Origin: VRUE01 sp033856195
GTDB taxonomy: Bacteria; Actinomycetota; Thermoleophilia; Solirubrobacterales; 70-9
NCBI GenBank assembly: GCA_033856195.1
Contig: JAWVFL010000002.1
Location: 62,001-126,000 of the forward strand
Reading direction: 5' to 3'
Length of the DNA: 64,000 nucleotides
Part shown: piece after piece, positions 51,597-61,300 of the stretch
How positions within the stretch are numbered: position 1 is the first letter of the stretch
Layout of the letters: each line of letters begins with the position of its first letter
Position numbers and translations under genes: made by a program
The notes under the pieces: generated by a model
Told to the model about the DNA's origin: nothing
The model's input: the letters and a program-made list of their open reading frames with translations, nothing else
Database searches by the model: none

Positions 51597-51644
51597 GGTC
51601 GATGGGCGTAAAAGCTCAAATCCCGGCGGGTAGGCTGGCGACCC

Positions 51645-52427
51645 ATGAGGAAAACCTTGCTGTTTGTGGTTGCCACCGTCACCGCCGCCCTCTTCCTTGC
51701 AGCCCCGCTCGCCAATGCTGAGCTGACCGCGAAGGGCAACCTCTTCGTCCGCTTCGAGGGCGGCATCGATCCAATTGCCCTGCCGCGCCAGGAGCTGGCC
51801 CCGATCACGGTCAGCATCTCCGGCACCGTCACGACGCTCTCGGGGCAGCGCCCGCCGGCGCTGCGCAAGATCAGGATCGCGCTGAACAGCGGTGGCAAGC
51901 TCGACTCCCACGGCTTGCCCGTCTGCCACTACGGTCAGCTCGTCGCCGCCTCTCCCCGCAAGGCGCTCAAAGCATGCCGCGACGCCCTGGTCGGAGACGG
52001 CGACTACAAAGCCCAGACTGCATTCCCCGAACAGGGAACGTTCCCCGCGATAGGCCACATCCTCGCCTTCAACGCGATCCATCACGGAAGCACGGCCATC
52101 CTTGCTCACATCTTCGGCAACGACCCGGTTCCGATCAGCCGCCTCGTTGTCTTTCGCATCCACAGGACGGGCGGCACCTACGGGACCGTCATCACCGGCC
52201 AGCTGCCGGCCCGGGTGAACCATTACGGCTACGTCGAAAGGATCGCGCTGCGGCTGCACCGCCGTTTCGTCTACCGCGGCCAGTCTCGCAGCTACCTCAG
52301 CGCCGCCTGCGCCGCGCCGCTGGGTTTCTCCCGCGCCCTCTTCCCCTTTGCCCGCGCTTCGATGACCTTCGCCGACGACCGCGAGCTCTCCAGCACACTC
52401 ACCCGAAACTGCACGGTGAAAGGCTGA
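51645..52427 (+). CDS. secreted four-cysteine family protein
   Basis: 260 residues from the ATG at 51645. Signal peptide FVVATVTAALFLAAPLANAE. Family segments: GNLFVRFEGGIDPIALPR, PPALRKIRIALN, GLPVC, ACRDALVGDG, ILAFNA, ILAHIF, GTYGTVITGQLP, LSAACAAPLGFS, ARASMTFAD and LTRNCTV. Very similar to the 49869 protein, so a recent duplicate. It stands alone downstream of the nucleotidyltransferase remnant. Confidence 0.86.
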   Translation: MRKTLLFVVATVTAALFLAAPLANAELTAKGNLFVRFEGGIDPIALPRQELAPITVSISGTVTTLSGQRPPALRKIRIALNSGGKLDSHGLPVCHYGQLVAASPRKALKACRDALVGDGDYKAQTAFPEQGTFPAIGHILAFNAIHHGSTAILAHIFGNDPVPISRLVVFRIHRTGGTYGTVITGQLPARVNHYGYVERIALRLHRRFVYRGQSRSYLSAACAAPLGFSRALFPFARASMTFADDRELSSTLTRNCTVKG

Positions 52428-52466
52428 GCAGACCATCGGGGCGGCGGCGGTAGATTCCCCACGGAG

Positions 52467-53030
52467 ATGGAGGCGGGTGATCAAGCGAAACTGCGCCTGT
52501 TGCTGCGCGGAGGGGTCGTAACCCTGGCTGCGGTCGTCGCGCTCGTCGCCTGGCTGGCGACGCGGGGAGACGGCGAAAATGGCGAGGGGAGCGGGGCGTC
52601 GACCGAAAGCAGCTCGCGGATTGTCTCCAGGGCCGAACTTGCCGAAACGGCGGTAACGCTCGGGCAGCCCGTCTATTGGGCGGGCGCCGTGCCCGGGACC
52701 GAGCTCGAACTCGAAGAGCTGGCCGAAGGTGGCGTTCGGGTTCGCTATGTGCCGGACGGCGGGGAGGCGGGAGAGGGCTCACCCGCGGCTCTCGCCATAG
52801 GCAGCTACCCGCTGGCCGACCCCGAAGCAGCTTTGACGGCTTTTGCCGAACGTGCGGGATCGATCGTGCGCCGCGCGAGGGACGGCAGCGAGGTCGTCAG
52901 CAGCGAGGCACTGCCGACGAGCGTCTACTTCGTCAGCGCCGACAAGACGGTGCAGGTCGAGGTCTACGATCCTTCGTCCCAGCGGGCGATGCGCCTCGCC
53001 CTCTCGGGAAGGGTTCGGCCCGTCCGCTGA
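52467..53030 (+). CDS. membrane-anchored extracytoplasmic protein, unknown function
   Basis: 187 residues. One N-terminal membrane helix (GGVVTLAAVVALVAWLAT, about 15-32), an acidic Ser/Gly linker, then a globular domain (TLGQPVYWAGAVPGTELELEE; VRYVPDGGEAGEGSP; SVYFVSADKTVQVEVYDPS). No known family. It is 21 nt upstream of the large GT-C-like membrane protein and probably co-transcribed with it. Confidence 0.75.
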   Translation: MEAGDQAKLRLLLRGGVVTLAAVVALVAWLATRGDGENGEGSGASTESSSRIVSRAELAETAVTLGQPVYWAGAVPGTELELEELAEGGVRVRYVPDGGEAGEGSPAALAIGSYPLADPEAALTAFAERAGSIVRRARDGSEVVSSEALPTSVYFVSADKTVQVEVYDPSSQRAMRLALSGRVRPVR

Positions 53031-53051
53031 GCGGCGCGCCGGAGGCTTGGG

Positions 53052-55352
53052 ATGAGCATGTTCACCGCCTGGGTCGTTTTTCCCGTCGTGCTGGCGCTGC
53101 TCTGCGCCGGGGTCGGCCTGCTGGTCGATCTACTCGCTGGCAAGCGCCTGCCGGGAGGGCTGATCCTGCCCGTGGGGCTGGCGGGCCTGATCGTCGTCGG
53201 CGAGTTCACGACCGCCACAGCGGCGACGGCGAAGCTGACCGTCCCCGCCCTCCTCTTCCTTGCGGTGCTCGGCGGCGGCCTCTCGTTGCCCTGGCGCTTC
53301 GGCCGTCCCGACCCCTGGCTGCTCGCGGCGACGCTCGCAGTCTTCTGCGTCTTCGCGGCCCCGGTGGTGCTCTCCGGCTCGCCGACCTTCGCCGGCTACA
53401 TCAAGCTCGACGACACGGCGACCTGGTTCGCCCTCACCGATCGGGTGATGGAACACGGCCACAGCATCTCCGGCCTCGAACCCTCGACCTACAGGGCGAC
53501 GCTTGAATTCAACCTCGCGGGCGGCTATCCGGTCGGCACCTTCATCCCCTTCGGCGCCGTGCAGAAGCTGGTCAAGGGAGACCTCGCCTGGGTCTTTCAG
53601 CCCTACGTCGCCTTCCTCGCCGCGATGCTGGCGCTGCCGCTTTGGGAGATCCTCACCGGGCTGCTGGCATCGAGGCGGCTGCGCGCCCTCGCCGTCTTCG
53701 TCGCCGCCCAGCCGGCGCTCCTCTTCGGCTACTCGCTCTGGGGAGGCGTCAAGGAGGTCGCCGCGGCGGCCGGGGTGGCGCTCTTCGCAGCCCTCGCGCC
53801 GCCGGCCGTGCGTGCCGGCGCGCGCTGGCGCGACGTGGTCCCGCTGGCGATCGCCGCGGGGAGCCTCGCCGCCCAACTCAGCGTCGGCGGTCTGGTCTGG
53901 ATCGGCCCGGCGCTGCTCGCCCTCGCCGCGATCGCCGTGCACCGCTTCGGCTGGCGCGGCGCCCTGGGACTCGCCCTGCCGTTCGCAGTCCTGCTCGGCG
54001 CCTTCGCGATCCCGGCCGTGGCCGAGGGGCTGCTGCCACCCTCGGCGGAGCCCCTCACCGACCCCAACTCGCTCGGCAACCTCGTCGCCCCACTCAACCC
54101 GGCGCAGCTGCTCGGCATCTGGCCGGCCGGGGACTTCCGCTTTGATCCGGAGCCGACGGTGGCCACGGCGGTCCTGGTCGCGCTCGGAATCGCCGCCGCC
54201 GCGATCGGACTCTGGCTCGCCTGGCGCCGCCGCAGCGTCGCCCTGCTGCTCTACGTCACGAGCCTCCTCGCCTGCGCGGCCATCTTCCTCGTCGGCTCGC
54301 CGTGGAACGGCGGCAAGGCGTTGGCGACCGCCTCGCCCGTGGTGCTCTCGCTGGCGATCGCGGGCGCCGCCTCGGTCCTGCGCTTCGACCGCCTGACGGG
54401 CGCCGTCCTGATCGCCGTGGTGGCCGGCGGGGTGGTCTGGTCCAACGTCCTCGCCTACGGCGGCGCCAGCCTCGCTCCCTACGGCCAGCTGGCGGAGCTC
54501 GGGCAGATCGGCGAGCGCTTCGCCGGCCAGGGCCCGGCCCTGATGACCGAATACAACCCCTACGGCGCCCGCCACTTCCTCCGCGACCTCGATGCCGAGG
54601 GGGCCTCGGAGCTGCGCGTCCGCGAAGTCCCGCTGGCCGGCGGCGGCGTCGTCGAAAAGGGGCAGCCGGTCGATATCGACGAACTCGACCTGAGCGGCTT
54701 CTTCGAATACCGGACCCTCGTCCTGCGCCGCTCGCCGGTGCGCAGCCGGCCGCCGCTGCCCTACCGCCTGGTCTGGTCGGGCCGCTACTACGAGGTCTGG
54801 CAGCGGCCGGGGAGCTTCGCCGGGCCGCTGCCGGAGCATCTCGCCCTCGGCGATGGGAACGACCCCTCCGCCGTGCCGGGGTGCGGGGAAGTCGGAGGCC
54901 TCGGCCAGCTCGCGCTCCTGCACCAGATGCAGAACGTGCAGCTGGTCGGCGCCCGGCACGCGCCGGTCTATGACGCCACCGAAGGCGTCCTGAAGGTGCC
55001 CCGGGCGGGCCGTTATGCGGCTTGGCTGCTCGGCTCGGTGCGAGGGAGCGTCGAGCTGCGGATCGATAGGCGCGAGGTGGCGGAAGCCCGCCAGCAGTTG
55101 CAGAACGACGGCGGCTTCATCGAGCTCGGCGAACCGCGCCTCAGCGCCGGAACCCATGAAGTGGAGCTGCGCTTCGGCGGCGCCGACCTGCATCCCGGCA
55201 GCGGCGGCTTCCCCCGCCCGGCGACCGGCCCGCTGCTCTTCTCTCCGGGGGGAGAGGCCGCGGGCGAACTCGTCTCGGTGCCGGTTGCGGAATCGCAGCG
55301 CCTCTGCGGCAAGGCCTGGGACTGGGTCGAGGCGCTCAGCGCCGAACCCTAG
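53052..55352 (+). CDS. large polytopic membrane protein, GT-C-like
   Basis: 766 residues. About 12-13 hydrophobic segments cover residues 1-490, with a luminal-type loop containing LDDTATWFALTDRVMEHGHS (an acidic pair after the second or third helix, as in GT-C glycosyltransferases). The C-terminal ~270 residues are soluble and beta-rich (YYEVWQRPGSF, AGRYAAWLLGSVRGSVELRIDRREV, GTHEVELRFGG). Could transfer sugars from polyprenyl-phosphate donors to surface proteins or glycans, perhaps those encoded nearby; this is inference. No close named family recognised. Confidence 0.72.
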   Translation: MSMFTAWVVFPVVLALLCAGVGLLVDLLAGKRLPGGLILPVGLAGLIVVGEFTTATAATAKLTVPALLFLAVLGGGLSLPWRFGRPDPWLLAATLAVFCVFAAPVVLSGSPTFAGYIKLDDTATWFALTDRVMEHGHSISGLEPSTYRATLEFNLAGGYPVGTFIPFGAVQKLVKGDLAWVFQPYVAFLAAMLALPLWEILTGLLASRRLRALAVFVAAQPALLFGYSLWGGVKEVAAAAGVALFAALAPPAVRAGARWRDVVPLAIAAGSLAAQLSVGGLVWIGPALLALAAIAVHRFGWRGALGLALPFAVLLGAFAIPAVAEGLLPPSAEPLTDPNSLGNLVAPLNPAQLLGIWPAGDFRFDPEPTVATAVLVALGIAAAAIGLWLAWRRRSVALLLYVTSLLACAAIFLVGSPWNGGKALATASPVVLSLAIAGAASVLRFDRLTGAVLIAVVAGGVVWSNVLAYGGASLAPYGQLAELGQIGERFAGQGPALMTEYNPYGARHFLRDLDAEGASELRVREVPLAGGGVVEKGQPVDIDELDLSGFFEYRTLVLRRSPVRSRPPLPYRLVWSGRYYEVWQRPGSFAGPLPEHLALGDGNDPSAVPGCGEVGGLGQLALLHQMQNVQLVGARHAPVYDATEGVLKVPRAGRYAAWLLGSVRGSVELRIDRREVAEARQQLQNDGGFIELGEPRLSAGTHEVELRFGGADLHPGSGGFPRPATGPLLFSPGGEAAGELVSVPVAESQRLCGKAWDWVEALSAEP

Positions 55353-55361
55353 GCGAGGCTC

Positions 55362-56033
55362 CTAGGCCGCCTGGCGGGGACGGCCGAGGATCGCGGTCAG
55401 CTCGGGCGCCAGGCCGGCGAGCCCGGTCGATCCCCCGGCGGAGATCCGGGTGAAGACGAAGGCGAAGGTGGCGTCGATGAGGCGCTCGTCGAGGCCGGGC
55501 GGCTGGGCGCCGCCGCCGTCCGGCTCACGGCCGCGGCGCAGCATCGTGGCGAGGCGGGCGATCAGGATCCGCCGCGCGGCCGCGATCGCGCTGGCCTCCA
55601 GCGGCGCCTGGGCGCAGAGGAGCTGCGCGAGCTGCGGCTGCGCTGAGAAGAAGGCGAGCGCCGCTTCGATCCCGACCGTCAGCGGCGCCGAGCGAGGATC
55701 GCGGGAAGCGCAGGCCGCCTCGATCTCCTCGCAGAGGCGGTCCGACGTCATCACGTAGGCGGCGAGGGCGCAGTCCCAGAGGTTGCCGAAGTGCTTGTAG
55801 AAGGTGCTGGTGGAGACGCTGGCCCGCTCGCTGACCTGGGTGGTGGTGACGTTGGCGTAGCCGTGCTCGGCGAGCGCCTCGGCCATCGCCATGATCAACC
55901 GCCGCCGTTGGTGCTCGAGGACGAGGTTGGCGGGGATGCCGTGGCGGCCGGGGGGAAGGCGGCGGGGGAGGGGGGTGCCCTCGGAGAACGGGCCGCCGGC
56001 GGCTTCGCTGGGGACGAGGCGCAGCTCGGTCAT
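55362..56033 (-). CDS. TetR family transcriptional regulator
   Basis: 223 residues. A leader with LPPGRHGIPANLVLEHQRRRLI precedes the helix-turn-helix (about 45-90: TTTQVSERASVSTSTFYKHFGNLWDCALAAY). The ligand-binding half is variable. The ATG overlaps the stop of the preceding TetR gene (ATGA), so the two regulators are made together. Confidence 0.9.
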   Translation of the reverse strand: MTELRLVPSEAAGGPFSEGTPLPRRLPPGRHGIPANLVLEHQRRRLIMAMAEALAEHGYANVTTTQVSERASVSTSTFYKHFGNLWDCALAAYVMTSDRLCEEIEAACASRDPRSAPLTVGIEAALAFFSAQPQLAQLLCAQAPLEASAIAAARRILIARLATMLRRGREPDGGGAQPPGLDERLIDATFAFVFTRISAGGSTGLAGLAPELTAILGRPRQAA

Positions 56034-56734
56034 CGTGACCCTCCTTCGAGCTCAGCCCGGTCTCGCTCGAGGAAGGCCTTCGCATCCTCGAAGGCCTCAT
56101 CCGCGTCCTCCTTGTCGAGGTAAGAGCCGACGGCGAGGTGCATCAGCTCCGGCAGGGCGTCCCAGATGCGCTTCGTCTCACCCGCCGCGAGCACGTCTCC
56201 GAGGCAGGCCTCGATGCCGCCGACGACGAACTGTCCCGTCGCCTGCGGCGGCTCCCGATCGGGCGGGATGTCGGCGCGGATGCTGTCCAGCGCGCCGGTG
56301 AGGCGCTCGACCGCGGCGTCGTGCTCGGCGAGCGCCTCGCCGCCGGCGACGTGCACCTCGACGAAGAGCGAGCGGGCGATCGAGGGACGTTGGGTGACGA
56401 ATCGGAAAAGGCTGACGAGGCCGGCCCTGACGCTCGCCTGCCAGCCGTCGGCCGCGATCGCCGCTTCGAGCAGCTCGACCCCCAGCCGTTCGATCCAGGT
56501 CGCATAGGCCTGACGAAAGCAGTCCTCGAGGCTCTCGAAGTGATCGTAGAACTGCTTGCGGTGTCCGCCGCTGTACTCGAGGACCGCCCGCACCGAGGCG
56601 CCCCGGTAGCCAAGCTCGCCGACGACGTGCAGGACGCCTTCCATCTCTCCGTCGCGCACCGTCGCATCGGGGGTCGGCGTGGTTGTCTCGACTGGGAGCG
56701 CCTCCCTGGCGGCCGCGCAAGCTTCTTGACGCAT
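56030..56734 (-). CDS. TetR family transcriptional regulator
   Basis: 234 residues from the ATG at 56734, chosen for AAGGAGAG seven bases upstream. The helix-turn-helix is GASVRAVLEYSGGHRKQFYDHFESLEDCFRQAY, with the first part less typical than in its neighbours. The long C-terminal domain contains several acidic stretches. First gene of a two-TetR minus-strand operon, divergent from a second pair at 56846. Confidence 0.87.
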   Translation of the reverse strand: MRQEACAAAREALPVETTTPTPDATVRDGEMEGVLHVVGELGYRGASVRAVLEYSGGHRKQFYDHFESLEDCFRQAYATWIERLGVELLEAAIAADGWQASVRAGLVSLFRFVTQRPSIARSLFVEVHVAGGEALAEHDAAVERLTGALDSIRADIPPDREPPQATGQFVVGGIEACLGDVLAAGETKRIWDALPELMHLAVGSYLDKEDADEAFEDAKAFLERDRAELEGGSR

Positions 56735-56845
56735 TGCGGTGCTCTCCTTGTCGGGCTTCGCCCGGTCTCCCGGGCTCATCCGTATAGAAACTACTCCTTT
56801 TTTTCCGGATATGAAAACTTTTTAGGAAGAGCTATCCTCGGCCAC

Positions 56846-57445
56846 ATGCAGTACCTCTCGCAGCGACTTGCTTCTGAGCCGGCAAGGACGCGGGAAGAAG
56901 ACCAACCCCGCGGCCTTCTCGGCGCGAGCCAGCGCGAGCGGATCCTCGCTGCGACGCAGCAGCTGATCGCCGAGAAAGGGGCGGCGGGGACGACGATCGA
57001 AGCGATCGTCAAGGCTGCCGGAGTCTCCTCGGTCACCTTCTACGAGTGCTTCGAGAACAAGGACGAGTGCTTCGTCGCGGCCTTCGAGAAAGCGGTGGAG
57101 GAGCTGCGGGCGGAGGTGCGCAAGGCGGTCCCGAAGGAGATGCCCCGGGCCGACGGGGTACGGGCGGGAGTGGCCTCGCTGCTGGCGGCGATCGACGCCG
57201 ACTCGGGGCGGGCGCGGCTGTGCTTCGTCGAGGCGCAGAAGGGCGGACCGCGGATGCGGGTCCGCTACGACGAGGCGCTCGATGCGGCGGCGGCCGAGCT
57301 CGGCGATCCCCTCGCGCAGGGGATCGCCGGTGGGCTCGCCTGGCTGTTGCGGGAGCGGCTCGAGCTGGGTGGGGGCGGGAGCGTGCAGGACCTGCTGCCG
57401 AGGATGACCGAGGTCGTCCTCTCTCCCCACCCCGCCGATGGCTGA
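56846..57445 (+). CDS. TetR family transcriptional regulator
   Basis: 199 residues from the ATG at 56846. Helix-turn-helix: TTIEAIVKAAGVSSVTFYECFENKDECFVAAFE (about 48-80), preceded by SQRERILAATQQLIAEKG. The usual GRHG leader is absent. It overlaps the next TetR gene by 8 nt. The 111-nt gap to the divergent TetR operon is AT-rich and contains imperfect repeats, probably shared control sites. Confidence 0.88.
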   Translation: MQYLSQRLASEPARTREEDQPRGLLGASQRERILAATQQLIAEKGAAGTTIEAIVKAAGVSSVTFYECFENKDECFVAAFEKAVEELRAEVRKAVPKEMPRADGVRAGVASLLAAIDADSGRARLCFVEAQKGGPRMRVRYDEALDAAAAELGDPLAQGIAGGLAWLLRERLELGGGGSVQDLLPRMTEVVLSPHPADG

Positions 57446-58112
57446 CGGCGCCCGCGCAGCCGCCCAGCAACTCGCCTCCGGCAAGGACCGCCTGCCGCCC
57501 GGGCGACACGGCCTGCCGCGCACCTTCGTCGCCGAGAACCAGCGCGAGCGGCTGCTCAACGGCGTCGTCGAGGCGGTCGCCGAGTATGGCTACAACGCGA
57601 CCACGATCGGCAAGATCACCGAGGCGGCGAAGATCTCGCGCCGCACCTTCTACGAGTACTTCGAGCGCAAGGAGGATTGCTTCCTCGCTGCCTACGAGAT
57701 GATCGATGCGCATGTGCGCGACTCGATGCTCGCGGCCGTGGCGGAGGAGCCGTGGCCGGAGCGGGTGCGCGCCGGCCTCGCCGTTCTCCTCGACGTCCTA
57801 TCGCGCGACCTCGCGATCGCCCGCTTCTATCTGATCGAGCCCCTCGCCGCGGGCGGCGATCTCGCCGCCCGCTACCGCGACGCGATGCAGATGCTCGCCG
57901 AGACGATCCGGTCGCAATCCTCCCCGTCGGACACGAACGTCGAAGTCCGCGACCAGGTCCTGATGGGTGGCATCGCCACCCTGATCACCCGCCGCCTCAA
58001 CGCCGGCGAAGCCGACCGCCTCGGCGAGCTGCTTCCCGACCTGGTCGAGCTCGCCCTCGCGCCTTATCTGGGCCGCGACGAGGCCCGCCGCATCGCTCAG
58101 AGCCAGGCTTAG
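57438..58112 (+). CDS. TetR family transcriptional regulator
   Basis: 224 residues. Leader LPPGRHGLPRTFVAENQRERLL, then the helix-turn-helix TTIGKITEAAKISRRTFYEYFERKEDCFLAAYE (about 54-86). It is the gene immediately upstream of the second leader-A-B unit, which starts 210 nt later, so it is a reasonable candidate regulator of that unit. Confidence 0.9.
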   Translation: MADGARAAAQQLASGKDRLPPGRHGLPRTFVAENQRERLLNGVVEAVAEYGYNATTIGKITEAAKISRRTFYEYFERKEDCFLAAYEMIDAHVRDSMLAAVAEEPWPERVRAGLAVLLDVLSRDLAIARFYLIEPLAAGGDLAARYRDAMQMLAETIRSQSSPSDTNVEVRDQVLMGGIATLITRRLNAGEADRLGELLPDLVELALAPYLGRDEARRIAQSQA

Positions 58113-58178
58113 CGCCTCCTCCTCGTCAATCCTACGGCCGGGTTTGCAGCCTCGCTCTTTCTTTCTGAAAACAAATAC

Positions 58179-58207
58179 TTGCTTTCGTAAAACGTTTCTT
58201 TTATGCT
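58179..58207 (+). promoter_or_regulatory. putative promoter of the second A-B unit
   Basis: TTGCTT (58179-58184), a 17-nt AT-rich spacer with TAAAACGTTT, and TATGCT (58202-58207). It lies 33 nt before the conserved leader. It shows no similarity to the promoter at 41662, although the leaders are nearly identical. Confidence 0.45.
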
Positions 58208-58239
58208 GCGCCAACGCTCGCTTGCGAAAGCTGGCCTGC

Positions 58240-58321
58240 ACAGGGACATAACCGAGCCTCGAGGAAGCCGCAAAGGGAAGCGGCGGGCGGAGGGGCTCAC
58301 GGGACAAGGAGAGAGATCTAG
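58240..58321 (+). promoter_or_regulatory. conserved 82-nt leader, copy 2
   Basis: Matches 41739-41820 except at three positions. The same fold is possible (GAGCC...GGCTC enclosing GCCGC-AAAGGGAA-GCGGC), and it ends with AAGGAGAGAG before the ATG. Similarity continues into the first ~11 codons of the gene. Confidence 0.75.
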
Positions 58322-61300
58322 ATGTTCTCGACGCTGCGCACGCGATGCGGGATCCCCGCCTTCATCATCGCCCTTGTCCTGCTGAGCGCCGCTCCGGCCG
58401 CAGCGAGCTACGAAACGGTCGATCTCTTCGGCGGCAGCCTGACGGTTCCGCCCAAAGATCCGAAAAATGGAAACCCGATTTGGCCCGAAGAGGCGCAGCT
58501 GGGCGGAGTGAGCGGGATGGCGATCAACCGAACCGGTGCCGGCGGAGTCGCCCCCGGCACCCTCTACACCGCCGGCTACAGCGGCTCCCTAGGCTGGCAC
58601 GCCGCCCGCTACAGCCCGGAGGGGGAATTCGAACTGGCGTGGACGAGCTTCAGTCGCTGCGGGCCGAAATCGGGGGAACCGCCAAATCCACCCGCAAACC
58701 CGAACTGTAAGGGTGTTGAGCCATCGGGATCAACGGGAATAGACGTCGAAATCAACCAGGCGACGGGAGACGTCTACGTGCGCTTCGAAACATCGTCGAT
58801 CGCAAATGTCGTCCGCATCTACAACCCCGACGCTTCGAAACTGATCGCGGAATTCGGTGAACGGGACTCCAACGGGACGATCGCGGCGAGCCCGGCGAAA
58901 TTCCACGGGGCGGGTGGAGTGGGGGGCATCGCGGTCAACGACGAAGGCGTCGTCTACCTCTCAGACGAAGACAAAAACTTCTTTCACCGGCTGATGGTGT
59001 TCCGCCCCGAAACGCCGGGCGACTACGAACACTACGTCTACGCGGGGCAGGCCAATGACATCGCCAGCGATTCGCCGGGGACGCCCGGAACGGCGAAGCC
59101 GGTGCTGGACGAATTGGGCAACATCTACACCGTCTCGAGCGACAATCTGATTAGAGAGTTCGACCCGACGGGGACGCTGGTCTGCAGCTTCGAAGAAAAA
59201 AAAGGCGGCATCACCTCGATGACGGTCAACCCGGCGACCGGCGAACCCTTCCACTACAGCGTCAAGGACCGCAAGATCCACCAGCTCGCCGCCTGCAACG
59301 GCGAAGGCAAGTTCGTCGAGACGGGGACCTTCAACGCGGTGCCGCAGCGAAGCAGCATCGACGCGATGGCCTTCAACCCGCTGCGCCAGTATGAGCCCTC
59401 GCGCCCGGTCGGGGTGCTCTACGCGGGGGCGGGGGAATCGTGTCCTCCAATCGGCAGCTGCCCGGCTGAAGCCGAAGGCCGCGGCGCCCTCGGCTACGTT
59501 CTCGCCCCACCGAAAGAATTCCCACCGGAAGTGGTCTCCGAGGCGGTCACCCAGGTGACGAAGACGAGCGCCACTCTCGGCGCCCAGATCAACCCCAAGG
59601 GCACCCAGACCACCTACGCCTTCCAATACATCGACCAGGCAGCCTGGGAAGCAAACGAAGCCTCAGACCGCTTCGCGGGGGCGATCGAAGCGCCAGTGGG
59701 CGGCGCGGTCCTCGGCAGCGGCCAGGTGGCGCTCAGCGCTGCGGCGGCAATCGCCAGCCTGGTTCCAGGTACCTCTTACCACTACCGCGTGATCGCTACC
59801 AGCCACTGCTCAGTCGAAGACCCGAGCAAAGTCTGCGAAGACACAGGAGCCGACCAGGCCTTTCGCAGCTTCCCGGTCGAAGCAACGGGACTGCTGGACA
59901 ACCGCGCTTGGGAGCTCGTCTCCCCGACCCAGAAGGGCGGCGGCCAGGTATTGCCCGCTGTCCCCCTTAGGGCGAGCTGCGGCTCAGAATGCAAGCCCGG
60001 CTTGGCCGCCCATCGCTTCCCGACCCAGATCAGCCCCGACGGCCGCTCGATCGCCTATCAGGGCACGCCCTTCACGCTCAACGAAGGCGTCTCCGAATAC
60101 GACGAGCACATCTCGAGGAGAACCCCAACCGGCTGGCAGACCACTCACCTCAGCCCGCCGCTCGCCGGCGACTCGGGCGGGGTGATCTTCGAAGCGTTCG
60201 CGCTTGACCCAGAGCTCGACAACGCGATCCTCTACGCGACTAATCCGTCCCTCACGGCCGAAGCGCCGGCGGAATACCTGAACCTCTTCGGCGTGCGAAG
60301 CGACGATCGCCTCGGCCTCGAGCCGCTGCTGAAGGCAACACCGCCCAACCGCCCGCCAAAAGGGGTCGAAAGCTTCGAGCGCGAATACGTCGGCGCCTCG
60401 GATGACCTCTCGCGCGTCTTCTTCGCCGCAAACGACGCGCTCACCGAAGAAAGCCCCTTCGCCCCCGAAGCAAAAGACGGCGGCGCGACCAAATTCAACC
60501 TCTACGAATGGAGCGAAGGCGAGCTGCGCCTGGTAAACGTGCAGCCCGGCAACGCTGAAACGATCCCCGGTGCGGTCTTCGGCTCTGGGACGCAGCTCGG
60601 CGTCTCCTTCAACCCCCCGGGCGACTTCGCCAACGCGATCTCCCCCGATGGCTCGCGCGTGTTTTGGAGCGATGAAAGCGGCCAGGCCTACGTCAGGGAA
60701 AACGGGGAAACCACGCTGGAAATCCCCGACCACACGGGCAAGTTTCTCAGCGCCTCCAAAGACGGCTCCAAGGTCATGCTCTCAGACGGCGTCGTCTATG
60801 ACCTCGAAAGCGAAGCGAGCACAGACCTCACCGAAGGCAAAGGGGGCTTTCAGGGCATCGCCGGCCAAAGCGGCGATTTCTCCCACATCTACTTCGTCGA
60901 TACCGCGGTGCTGGACGAAGCGCCCAACCAAGAGGGAGAAAAAGCCCAGGCGGGCAAGCCCAATCTCTACGCTTGGAGCGAAGGCGCGCCTTCCTACGTG
61001 GCGACCCTGCTTGCCACCGACAACGCACCTGTCGGGGGGGGAAGTCTCTCGACCTGGAACGCCTCCCCGGTATTGCGCTCCGCCGAGGCCAGCCCCGACG
61101 GGCGCTGGCTTGCCTTCGACTCCCAGGCGGAGCTGACCGGCATCGACAGCGTCGGCGCCTGCAAATTTGACCCGAACCAGAACAAATGGGTCGGCTCGGT
61201 GCCCTGCGTGGAGGCCTTCCTCTATGACTCACAAACGGGCAAGCTGACCTGCGCTTCTTGCAACCCGACCGGCGAACACCCCCACGGCGGATCGGCCCTG

